Position numbers and translations under genes: made by a program
Notes under the pieces: model-generated
The model's input: only the letters and a program-made list of their open reading frames with translations
The model's database searches: none
Told to the model about the DNA's origin: nothing
From: Cognatundibacterium rivi
GTDB lineage: Bacteria; Pseudomonadota; Gammaproteobacteria; Burkholderiales; Burkholderiaceae_D
Length of the DNA: 64,000 nt
Reading direction: 5' to 3'
Assembly (NCBI RefSeq): GCF_018139565.1
Contig: NZ_JAGSPK010000001.1
Location: 124,001 to 188,000 of the forward strand
Shown: positions 33,573-41,349 of the stretch, one piece after another
Layout: every line of letters begins with the position of its first letter
How positions within the stretch are numbered: position 1 is the stretch's first letter

Positions 33573-34214
33573 ATGACAACCCGCCGCCACATACTCAAAA
33601 GTAGTTTAGTTCTGACCACACTTGGTTTATTTCGTGAAACCGCCTTCGCAAACGGCAACGACAGCAACGCCGGAAAATCGACGCAATTAGCACCGCCGCC
33701 GGATTTATTCGATTCACAGGCACTCGATCTGGATTTCTGGGTCAAGCCGCGCACCCTCGATCTGGTGCGGCCACAATCCGGCGAACGCAGTAAATTACTG
33801 TACTGGAAAGACGGCGAGATGATTGATTCCGCGTATCAGGAATTGTGCCATTTACTGCGCGATGTGAATGGTAAAAAATCGGCACCTATGGATCCGAAAT
33901 TACTCGAAACCCTGTGGGCGACGCAAGCCTATATCGCGCGTTTCGGGATGACCAAGCCACTCGAAATTTTGTCCGGCTACCGCACGCCGGAATCAAATAA
34001 GCGCCTGATAGAGCAGGGTGTGCCGGCTGCACGTAAATCCTTGCACATGGATGGCAAAGCAGCCGATATCCGCATTTCTCAGTTGCATGAAGAAGTGCTG
34101 GGCGGTCTGATCAGCAGCTTCCGCCAGGGCGGTGTCGGTTTTTATTATCGTGCAACAGCGAACGGCGGTTGGATACATACCGACACCGGTTTGCAGCGCA
34201 GCTGGAAAGGCTGA
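33573..34214 (+). CDS. YcbK-like DUF882 (M15-type) peptidase, Tat-exported
   Basis: A 213-residue periplasmic protein. The N-terminus TTRRHILKSSLVLTTLGLF is a twin-arginine signal. The C-terminal domain is DUF882/peptidase M15_2: ILSGYRTPESNKRLIEQG near residue 130, SLHMDGKAADIR near 152 and GGWIHTDTG near 200, which supply the His-Asp-His zinc set of the D-Ala-D-Ala peptidase fold. It is likely active on peptidoglycan peptides. It starts 295 bp from the divergent GIN lipoprotein gene. Confidence 0.85.
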   Translation: MTTRRHILKSSLVLTTLGLFRETAFANGNDSNAGKSTQLAPPPDLFDSQALDLDFWVKPRTLDLVRPQSGERSKLLYWKDGEMIDSAYQELCHLLRDVNGKKSAPMDPKLLETLWATQAYIARFGMTKPLEILSGYRTPESNKRLIEQGVPAARKSLHMDGKAADIRISQLHEEVLGGLISSFRQGGVGFYYRATANGGWIHTDTGLQRSWKG

Positions 34215-34219
34215 TATAA

Positions 34220-34249
34220 AAAAATCCCGGTGCAGTGACCGGGATTTTT
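34220..34249. terminator. bidirectional terminator
   Basis: AAAAATCCCGGT (34220-34231), GCAGTG loop, ACCGGGATTTTT (34238-34249), between the YcbK-like gene and the convergent M16 gene. Confidence 0.92.
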
Positions 34250-34281
34250 AATGTGCCATTCGTCTTGCTGTTACCTCGCTG

Positions 34282-37032
34282 TTACTTCGCCGCTGCTTTT
34301 GCTTTGGCTTCATCCAGCGCAATAAACACGCTGATTTTTGAGGGATCAATATAACGGCGGAATGCGGCATTCACCTGTTCCAGCGTCAGCGCCTGGATTT
34401 TGTCATCCATCGCCTGCGAGTAAGACCAGTCACGCTGGCGATACAGATAGTGATTCCAGCCACCGGCAATACCACTGTCGCTGGTACGGCTTTGCTGACG
34501 TTTTTGCAGTATGCCGGATTTTGCCTTGGCGAGTTCTTCCGCAGTGAAACCGTCTTTCAGTGCTTTACTGAGTTCTTCCTGTATCGCCTTTTCCAGTTTT
34601 TCCATATTCTGCGGCGCTGCGGTGGCGCTGATGCCGAAACTACCGACCGGGTCGATATCACCCGCACTCAGGCCGGAACCGCCACCATACGATAAACCGT
34701 CTTTCTGGCGGATACGCTCCATCAATCGGGAATTCAGACCGGCACCGCCGAAGATATAGTTGGCGATACTCAGGGCTGGATAGTCTGCATCATCCTCGCG
34801 CAAAGCCAGCGTCATTTTGCTGCTGTAAACCGCATTTTCCTTGTCCGGTGTGTTGAACACTTTGCGTATCGCCGGTGGATCAAGGCGTTTGCTGACCATG
34901 CGGGTGTAAGGCGCTTTGCTTAGCCAGCCGTCAAACATCTGTGCGATCACGGCTTTAGTACTGTCGGCATCGAAATCACCGACCACGGACAACTCGCCTT
35001 TGGACGCACCGTAGAATTCTTTGTAATAGGCTTTCACATCGTCGAGTTTCACTGCCTTGAAATCAGCGATGGCCTCATCGAGTGTTTTTGCTTCGCGGTA
35101 ATCGCCTTTCGGATACGGATTGAAATATTGCGACATCTCACGCGAGAGTATGCTGCCAGGCTCTTTGCGTGAGGCTTCCAGACCCACCAGACCGCGCTCT
35201 TTGGCCTGAGTAAATTCGATTTCCGGGAAACTGGCTTCGCGCAGCACATGCGCTACCAGCGCCAGTGCCGCAGGCAGATTCGCTTTGGTGGTCTGAAATG
35301 AGAAAATGCCGCCGCTCATTTTGAGTTTGGACATTTCATCAGAGAGCTGGGCGCGGCTGTATTTGCTGGTGCCCGTGCCTAACAAGCCAGCGGTGATGCC
35401 GCTGACAATGGCTTTGCCGCGCAAGCTGGTTTCATCGCCCCAATGCAGGTTCAGCGCGACATTCACGGTTTCACCGCGGGTCTTTTTCGGTAACAGGGCG
35501 ATTTGCAGATTCCCTGCTTTGCCAACTTGCGTGCGCTGATTAATATTCGCCGGAGAAGAATCAAACGCCTCGCCACTCAGCGTGGACGGCTTGGGTTTGA
35601 AATCTTTCATGACCTCGGCCATATCCGGTGCTACCGGAATCTCGGCGCGCTGTGGCTTGTCTTCCGGAATGAACATGCCGATGGTGCGGTTGTCGCGCAC
35701 CAGATAACGTTTCGCCGCAGCAGCGACGCGCTCGGATGTGATCGCATCAACCGAATCACGCACTTTGAACAGATAGCGCCAGTCGCCGATGGCGATGAAT
35801 TCCGACATACTGATACCGATGGCTTCGTGGTTGTTCAGCATTTTTTCAAACGCATTGGCCGTATCGCGTTTGATCCTGTCGATTTCTTCCTTGGTCGGCG
35901 GATTGTTTTTAAAATCCTCGATGCCTGCCAATAAAGCCTCTTTGGCGGCATCGACGGATTCACCTTTTTTGACGATCGCGCCGATGGTTTGCAAGCCTGT
36001 TGCCACCGTTCCGACACCGCCGGAAAATACCTGCACCACTTTGCCGGTTTCCACCAATTGTTTATGCAGACGGCCATGCGGTGCGCTGGTCAGAATACTG
36101 CCCGCAAAACTGATATCGTTACGGTCGCCGTGCAGACTGGCAGGGACTTTATAGCCGAGCAAGACGATCTGAATATCACCGCTGCGGCGCACGACAAAAC
36201 TGCGTTCGCCATCCTGCGTCGGTTCGGTAGTCCAGAATTGCGGCAGTGTACGCGTTGGCTTGGCGATTTTGCCGAACGCAGCGCTGATCCATTGCAACAC
36301 TTTATCGGTATCGAATTTACCGGCGACCAGCAGCACGGCGTTATCCGGCTGGTAGTACATGCGATAAAACGCCTGCAGGTTTTCTATCTTGACGTTTTCG
36401 ATATCGCTGCGATTACCTATCGTCGAATTGCCGTAGTTGTGCCAGTCGTAGGCCACGCTTTGCATGCGTTTTTGCAAGACATTGCCGGGCGAATTTTCGC
36501 CGCGCTCATATTCATTGCGCACGACGCTCATTTCGGTATCGAGATCTTTTTTCGCGATGAAGGAATTGACCATGCGGTCGGCTTCCATTGTCAGCGCCCA
36601 TTTCAGATTGTCGTCGTCGGCTTTGAACAATTCAAAATAATTGGTGCGGTCGAGCGAGGTCGTGCCGTTCGAGCGCATGCCGCGCTTGTTGAATTCATCA
36701 TCGATTTTTGGATTCGACGGCGTGCCTTTGAAAAGCAGATGTTCGAGCAAATGCGCCATCCCGGTTTCGCCATAGTTTTCATGACGTGAGCCAACCAGAT
36801 AAGTCATGTTAACGGTGACGGTGGGCTTGGTCGCATCCGGCATCAGCAAGACCCGCAGGCCATTCGGCAGACGATATTCGGTCAGACCTTCGACGCTGGT
36901 GATCTGGCTCACGCCTTTCGGCAGCGCATCGGCCAGTACGGCCGGCGTGGTGAACAGAATGGCGCCGCCCAGAACCAGCGCGCGCAGTACCGGCGTGAGT
37001 GAAAACGGAAATGCAGCAGAACGAGATGACAT
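34282..37032 (-). CDS. M16 (pitrilysin-type) zinc peptidase, two-domain
   Basis: A 916-residue exported metallopeptidase. The ATG at 37032 follows CAGGA and leads into a signal peptide ending TTPAVLA-DAL. The first M16 unit has the inverted zinc motif HLLEH (in GMAHLLEHLLFKGTPS near residue 75) and the third ligand region EYERGE about 75 residues later. The second M16 unit, from about residue 500, lacks HxxEH and is the usual inactive partner. Length fits the two-domain family. Probably periplasmic peptide degradation. A longer frame upstream enters the dispersed repeat and is not used. Confidence 0.9.
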   Translation of the reverse strand: MSSRSAAFPFSLTPVLRALVLGGAILFTTPAVLADALPKGVSQITSVEGLTEYRLPNGLRVLLMPDATKPTVTVNMTYLVGSRHENYGETGMAHLLEHLLFKGTPSNPKIDDEFNKRGMRSNGTTSLDRTNYFELFKADDDNLKWALTMEADRMVNSFIAKKDLDTEMSVVRNEYERGENSPGNVLQKRMQSVAYDWHNYGNSTIGNRSDIENVKIENLQAFYRMYYQPDNAVLLVAGKFDTDKVLQWISAAFGKIAKPTRTLPQFWTTEPTQDGERSFVVRRSGDIQIVLLGYKVPASLHGDRNDISFAGSILTSAPHGRLHKQLVETGKVVQVFSGGVGTVATGLQTIGAIVKKGESVDAAKEALLAGIEDFKNNPPTKEEIDRIKRDTANAFEKMLNNHEAIGISMSEFIAIGDWRYLFKVRDSVDAITSERVAAAAKRYLVRDNRTIGMFIPEDKPQRAEIPVAPDMAEVMKDFKPKPSTLSGEAFDSSPANINQRTQVGKAGNLQIALLPKKTRGETVNVALNLHWGDETSLRGKAIVSGITAGLLGTGTSKYSRAQLSDEMSKLKMSGGIFSFQTTKANLPAALALVAHVLREASFPEIEFTQAKERGLVGLEASRKEPGSILSREMSQYFNPYPKGDYREAKTLDEAIADFKAVKLDDVKAYYKEFYGASKGELSVVGDFDADSTKAVIAQMFDGWLSKAPYTRMVSKRLDPPAIRKVFNTPDKENAVYSSKMTLALREDDADYPALSIANYIFGGAGLNSRLMERIRQKDGLSYGGGSGLSAGDIDPVGSFGISATAAPQNMEKLEKAIQEELSKALKDGFTAEELAKAKSGILQKRQQSRTSDSGIAGGWNHYLYRQRDWSYSQAMDDKIQALTLEQVNAAFRRYIDPSKISVFIALDEAKAKAAAK

Positions 37033-37068
37033 AGTGATCCTGATAGCAGAAACAACAAAACAGGTGTG

Positions 37069-37152
37069 AAATATACTGGGTGGAGTATGTTTCACACGTC
37101 CTTTAAATGTGCTGACAATAGAGCGATTTCATTTAATCAGAGGGGGAGTATC
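37069..37152. repeat. dispersed intergenic repeat, copy 3
   Basis: AATATACTGGGTGGAGTAT, then about 50 bp, then GGGGGAGTAT at 37143-37152. It has the same orientation and plan as copy 4. It sits 37 bp upstream of the M16 start codon and marks the border between chromosomal DNA and the right-hand cassette region. Confidence 0.75.
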
Positions 37153-37565
37153 CTGATTAAATGATAATAATAGCAATAAATTGCAATAATAATCGGCGTA
37201 ATGATGTCCGCAAGCAAAATTATTTTGCGGCTGACGGTGTGTCGATATTCACTTAACTCTGAATTTTGTTTATCTAATTCTGAACTTTTGGGCGGCTTAG
37301 ATGACATCTCCCGGCAAGCAGCTATGCCATCCACAAGCATCACTTGTGGGCGGTCCCTCGACGGAATTGTTGGGAGCTCACGGCTTGGCCCCCGGAACCT
37401 GAAGAATTCTCTGTGTTGAGAACATGGCTTCACGTACGGCAAAGCAGAAGCTACTGCCACACGAAAACTTCTTGCCAGCCAACGCTCTAGAGCGCAATCA
37501 CAAGGCCCGCGGCGCGCTTGCGAACTGGTGCATAGCATCAGCGATGCCCTCAGCAACATAATCAT
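37137..37565 (-). CDS. hypothetical small membrane-anchored protein, possible truncated second cassette gene
   Basis: A 142-residue frame with a C-terminal membrane segment (IILLADIITPIIIAIYCYYY) after a polar stretch. It lies downstream of the attC-like site at 37774-37860, in the orientation of the RraB-like cassette gene, so it could be a second cassette gene. Its last codons are supplied by repeat copy 3, which suggests the true 3' end and its attC have been lost. The 200 bp upstream (37566-37773) hold no recognised feature. Coding status is uncertain. Confidence 0.35.
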   Translation of the reverse strand: MIMLLRASLMLCTSSQARRGPCDCALERWLARSFRVAVASALPYVKPCSQHREFFRFRGPSRELPTIPSRDRPQVMLVDGIAACREMSSKPPKSSELDKQNSELSEYRHTVSRKIILLADIITPIIIAIYCYYYHLIRILPL

Positions 37566-37773
37566 CCAGGCATTCTTGCGGCCATTGTGTTTCGGATTTT
37601 TAGGAGGCGAGCTCGCTACCTCCGCTGACGCTCAGCACTACTTCTCCGGCCACAATACGAGCCCCCAAACCTTACCAATACGAGAAGCTGACACTGAGCG
37701 CACCACGCACTTGCACTGCGGTGGTGATCGGGTACTTCCTGGCTCAAGCGTCCGAAAGAGTGATGCTTATGAC

Positions 37774-37860
37774 GCCTAACGTAGAGCTAACCGGCGCTGC
37801 GCAGCTTCATCGCGCAGCGTCCAGCGACTGAAAGGAGCGAGGTTGAGCGCCGGGTTAGCC
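37774..37860 (-). other. attC-like recombination site of the RraB-like cassette
   Basis: On the minus strand the site runs from GGCTAAC to GTTAGGC. Inner arms CCGGCGCT (37846-37853 complement) and AGCGCCGG (37791-37798 complement) pair perfectly next to the cores. Length 87 bp. It lies right behind the stop of the RraB-like gene. Confidence 0.7.
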
Positions 37861-37867
37861 CTCGACT

Positions 37868-38302
37868 TCATTTCTTTGCGTCCAATGCAGGACCAACGTC
37901 CATTCCGTCATAGCTAGCGATGTCATGTTTCTCAGCGAGTTGTTCCAGTTCTTGATTTCGTTGGTATAGCGTCTTCGGGGTGTGGGTTTCAACCTTCTCT
38001 ACGTGTAGAACATAGGTTGTTTTGTCGTCAGATGGATAAAGGTTCACGAAGCGATACCCGGACTTCTGCAACTCCGTGGCGATAACCCTGAGTTTTTCAG
38101 CGTGTGGGTCGAAGAAGAAGTAACCCCATAGCAAATTACTATCAACGTTCCATTTGGTTTTAGCTCGCATGTTGTTGAACATCGATTCCAGATCTGCGAG
38201 AGAAATCATGTTTCGCTTCCTAGTTGGCGATTCCGCCCAAACTGATAGCGGTGCCACAACAACAGTCAATACAAAACCAATGAAACGGCGGCGTGTAGTC
38301 AT
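37868..38302 (-). CDS. RraB-domain cassette protein, with possible Tat leader
   Basis: The domain from about residue 32 (MISLADLESMFNNMR, LLWGYFFFDPHAEKL, LHVEKVETHTPKTLYQRNQEL, SYDGMDVGP) matches the RraB/ribonuclease E inhibitor family, often seen as integron cassettes. In front of it is TTRRRFIGFVLTVVVAPLSVWA, which looks like a twin-arginine signal and starts 6 bp inside the cassette. A second ATG at 38209, preceded by AGGAAG, would give a 113-residue cytoplasmic RraB protein. Sequence alone does not decide; the internal start has the better ribosome site, the long form the plausible leader. Confidence 0.7.
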   Translation of the reverse strand: MTTRRRFIGFVLTVVVAPLSVWAESPTRKRNMISLADLESMFNNMRAKTKWNVDSNLLWGYFFFDPHAEKLRVIATELQKSGYRFVNLYPSDDKTTYVLHVEKVETHTPKTLYQRNQELEQLAEKHDIASYDGMDVGPALDAKK

Positions 38303-38307
38303 AAGAG

Positions 38308-38314
38308 GGCTAAC
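38308..38314 (-). other. attI-like recombination site, right platform
   Basis: GTTAGCC on the minus strand, at the precise end of the block shared with the left platform. Confidence 0.65.
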
Positions 38315-38336
38315 GTGATTTAATTTTCATTTTGCA

Positions 38337-38365
38337 ACATTAACTGTCAATGATTAAAATGTCAA
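38337..38365 (-). promoter_or_regulatory. cassette promoter, right platform
   Basis: On the minus strand TTGACA (38365-38360), 17 bp, TAATGT (38342-38337); identical boxes and spacing to the left platform. Confidence 0.75.
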
Positions 38366-38417
38366 CGTATTGCAATCCTCTTGAAAGCCGCATGGATATT
38401 GGCCATATTTGGTTATA

Positions 38418-38433
38418 CTGTTTAAATATACAG
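38418..38433. promoter_or_regulatory. LexA box at the intI remnant
   Basis: CTGTTTAAATATACAG fits CTGT-N8-ACAG and lies 10 bp before the intI-like ATG. LexA control of intI is well established in other integrons. Confidence 0.8.
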
Positions 38434-38442
38434 TATAACTAA

Positions 38443-38547
38443 ATGGACAAAAACATCACCCCACAAAAACCGCGTTTGCGGGATCAGGTGCGCGAACGCT
38501 GGCGTTATAAATATGGAGGCTGGCTGCCTTTATGCCTTGTTACGTGA
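38443..38547 (+). pseudogene. intI: truncated integron integrase gene, first ~24 codons
   Basis: The frame encodes 34 residues; MDKNITPQKPRLRDQVRER followed by WRYKY matches the N-terminus of tyrosine integrases of the IntI type (family pattern LLDQVRERIRxKHYS). After about codon 24 the likeness ends and a stop follows at 38545-38547. The rest of the gene is absent: the GMC gene begins 13 bp further on. Position, direction and LexA box all match an integron platform. Too short to be functional. Confidence 0.65.
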
Positions 38548-38560
38548 TATCAGGCGACGC

Positions 38561-40162
38561 TCAGCCGCGCAATCCGGCCTTGATCATGTCGGCTGCTTTC
38601 TCGCCTATCATCATGGTCGGGGCATTGGTGTTACCACCCAGCAGGGTAGGCATGACCGAGGCATCGACGATGCGCAGACCATCGACGCCGATCACCTTCA
38701 GTGCAGGATCGACCACCGCCATGCTGTCTATACCCATTTTGCAGGTGCCGACGGGGTGATACACGGTGTCGGCGGTCTGGCGGATGACGGCGCGGATGTC
38801 GTCATCGGTATGCACGTTGGCAGTCTGGTAGTCACTGCTGCGGGCATTTGCCAGTGCCGGTGCATCCATCAGTTTGCGGGTCAGCTTAAAGCCTTTCAGC
38901 ATGACTTCCATGTCGTCCGGATGTTCCAGAAAGCGCGGGTTAATCAGCGGCGTCGCCATAGGATCGGGGCTGGCGAGTGTCACTTCACCTATGCTTTTCG
39001 GGCGTAACAGGCAGACGTGGCACGAGTAGCCATGACCAAGATGCAATTTGCGCGCGTGATCGTCTAGCATCGCCATGACGAAATGCAATTGAATATCTGG
39101 CGCAGACAAAGACGGATCGGTTTTAAGAAAACCGCCGCCTTCGGCACCGTTTGAGGTCAGCATGCCGCGCCGTTGTGCGCGGTAACGCCCCAGTTCGCGC
39201 AGCAGACGCAGGCTGCCAGCGGCAGAAACGCCAAGCAGATCCAGGCTTTTCGCGCGATATTTGAACACGAAATCCGGATGATCCTGCAAATTCTGACCAA
39301 CGCCGGGCAGGTCGTGGACCACAGGGATTCCCATGCTTTGCAGCGCATTCGCATTGCCGACGCCGGACAGCATCAGCAGTTGCGGCGTTTGCAGGGCACC
39401 GCCTGCGAGCAAGACTTCATGCCGTGCGCGCAGGGTTTTTTTCTGACCGTTCTGCAGCATTTCGACGCCGATGGCGCGCTTGCCTTCAAACAGAATTCTG
39501 GTGACATAGCAGCCGGTTTCCACGCGCAGATTTGGCCGCTTGCCCATGTGTGGCCGCAGATACGCACGCGATGCACTCCAGCGTTCGCCATTGTGCTGGG
39601 TCAGCTGATACAGGCCTATGCCTTCCTGCTCGGCACCGTTGAAATCGGTATTGATGCGAAAGCCAGCTTGTTTGCCTGCTTCGATCAGCAATTGCTGATA
39701 CGGGTTATCGCTGCGCAACTCGCTGACATGCAGCGGCCCGGCGTTGCCGTGATAGTCGTCGTGATGGGTTTCATTGTTTTCTGAACGTTTGAAATACGGT
39801 AAAACCTCGTCATACGACCAGCCGGTGTTGCCCAGTGCTGCCCAGTGATCGTAATCCTGCCGGTGTCCACGCACGTAAATCATTGCATTCAGACCGGAAG
39901 ACCCGCCCAGCATTTTGCCGCGCGGCTGATAGCCACGGCGGCCATTCAGGCCGGGTTGCGGCACGGTTTCAAACGCCCAGTTATTCAATTTGCCCGGCAG
40001 CATGGCAACCACGCCAGCCGGTGTATTCACCACCAGGCTGTCGCCACCGCCACCGGCTTCCAGTACGGTTACGCTGAGATCCGGGTTTTCAGTCAGGCGT
40101 CCGGCTACGGCACAGCCGCCGGAACCACCGCCGACCACAATATAGTCGCTGATATGATTCAT
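38561..40162 (-). CDS. GMC-family FAD oxidoreductase (choline/alcohol dehydrogenase-like)
   Basis: A 533-residue flavoprotein that oxidises an alcohol. FAD-binding motif VVGGGSGGCAVAGRL at residues 8-22, GMC signature 1 in PRGKMLGGSSGLNAMIYVRG near 80, signature 2 in GALQTPQLLMLSGVG near 255, and the C-terminal catalytic HPVGTCKMG plus the FAD-binding NTNAPTMMIGEKAADMI. It resembles BetA and AlkJ; the substrate cannot be told. No signal peptide. An AraC-type regulator is divergently placed 148 bp away and probably controls it. Confidence 0.9.
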   Translation of the reverse strand: MNHISDYIVVGGGSGGCAVAGRLTENPDLSVTVLEAGGGGDSLVVNTPAGVVAMLPGKLNNWAFETVPQPGLNGRRGYQPRGKMLGGSSGLNAMIYVRGHRQDYDHWAALGNTGWSYDEVLPYFKRSENNETHHDDYHGNAGPLHVSELRSDNPYQQLLIEAGKQAGFRINTDFNGAEQEGIGLYQLTQHNGERWSASRAYLRPHMGKRPNLRVETGCYVTRILFEGKRAIGVEMLQNGQKKTLRARHEVLLAGGALQTPQLLMLSGVGNANALQSMGIPVVHDLPGVGQNLQDHPDFVFKYRAKSLDLLGVSAAGSLRLLRELGRYRAQRRGMLTSNGAEGGGFLKTDPSLSAPDIQLHFVMAMLDDHARKLHLGHGYSCHVCLLRPKSIGEVTLASPDPMATPLINPRFLEHPDDMEVMLKGFKLTRKLMDAPALANARSSDYQTANVHTDDDIRAVIRQTADTVYHPVGTCKMGIDSMAVVDPALKVIGVDGLRIVDASVMPTLLGGNTNAPTMMIGEKAADMIKAGLRG

Positions 40163-40310
40163 GTGTCTCTCTCTTTGGATGAGGCTGTACGCAATGGCAT
40201 CATCAACGTCAGCGTGTTGTTTTATTTTTCCGGTATACGGTACGGCGATATTAGTATGCCGTTTCGGTTAAAGTAAGGACATTTACTGCCACGTTGTCAG
40301 ACCATCACAG

Positions 40311-41339
40311 ATGAATCAGCCTGCGCCCACCATATCCGCACTCTTGTCGGTACAAGATGCGGTCTTTCCCGCTCATCCGTTCAGCGGAGTGCTGGCGATC
40401 GCGCGTGAGCAGGATTGGCGTTGGCAGGAGATGTTTCCGGCATTTGCCGATCATCACGATAACCGCATCAGTTATGCCCAGGCACGCGAAGGCTTGTTGC
40501 AGGCGCGGCACCGTGGTGGCGCGGATCTGGGGCTGCGATCCGGTACGCGCAAAGCTTTACCGCAACTGGGTCAGATGGCTACCGGTATGCGTGCGCAGGA
40601 AACGCTGGCGCAGGCTTTGCAATTCGGTCTCGACTTTCAGCTGATCGCCGGATCTATGGTGCATCTCCAATGGGAAGCGGGCCCGCAACAATCGGCATTG
40701 TTAGCCTCGCCCTTATTCGACGATGCGGAATTGCAGGATTTTCTGGAAGTCGATCATCTGGTCACCGCCATCAATGCGGCGCGCCAATTGTGTGGACATC
40801 GCTTTCCGCTGGTCAGGGTGGAACTGCGGTCGCAGTCAGGCGCGAGTCTGAGCGCGTATGAAAAATTCTTTGCCTGCCCGGTGATCGCCGGTGCTGATGT
40901 CAGCCGTATCGTGATCGACAACTCGGTGTTGCAGATGGCGTTACCGCAACCGGATGCTCAGCTGGCACACGCGTCGCACAATGCTTGTCAGGCCGAACTG
41001 GCGGCGGTTGGTGTCCTTGGGCGACAAAGCCTGCTGCGCACCCTGACGGCGCTTCAGTGTGAATTACACAGCGTCGCACAGACGGCATCTGTTTTAGGTA
41101 CGAGCGAACGTTCCTTGCATCGTTTGCTGGCGCGCGAAGGAACCTCGTATTTCCAGATTACCGAAACCATCCGCATCGGACGGGCGCGGCAATTACTGCA
41201 AACCGGCCTGAGTCTGGAACGCATTGCGGAAGAACTCGGCTATTCCGACAGTCGCAGTTTCCGGCGGGCGTTCAGACGCTGGACGACGCAGACCCCGGCT
41301 GAATTCCGTCAGAGTCAGGCGCAGATACATCTGCGTTGA
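40311..41339 (+). CDS. AraC-family regulator with arabinose-binding-type N-terminal domain
   Basis: A 342-residue regulator. The N-terminal two thirds match the AraC N-terminal family seen in OruR/ArgR-like regulators ([21 protein letters not shown] near residue 70). The C-terminal AraC helix-turn-helix pair includes [19 protein letters not shown] and the signature [29 protein letters not shown] near 305-333. It is divergent from the GMC gene, its likely target, and convergent with the histidine kinase gene, 10 bp away. Confidence 0.9.
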   Translation: MNQPAPTISALLSVQDAVFPAHPFSGVLAIAREQDWRWQEMFPAFADHHDNRISYAQAREGLLQARHRGGADLGLRSGTRKALPQLGQMATGMRAQETLAQALQFGLDFQLIAGSMVHLQWEAGPQQSALLASPLFDDAELQDFLEVDHLVTAINAARQLCGHRFPLVRVELRSQSGASLSAYEKFFACPVIAGADVSRIVIDNSVLQMALPQPDAQLAHASHNACQAELAAVGVLGRQSLLRTLTALQCELHSVAQTASVLGTSERSLHRLLAREGTSYFQITETIRIGRARQLLQTGLSLERIAEELGYSDSRSFRRAFRRWTTQTPAEFRQSQAQIHLR

Positions 41340-41349
41340 ATACCAGGGT

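Larger units (their letters stand above)
38311..38460 (-). repeat. 150-bp integron platform block, right copy
   Basis: Inverted copy of 20923-21072, with no gaps. The outer side continues into a recognisable intI start, so this copy is the better preserved. Confidence 0.85.
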
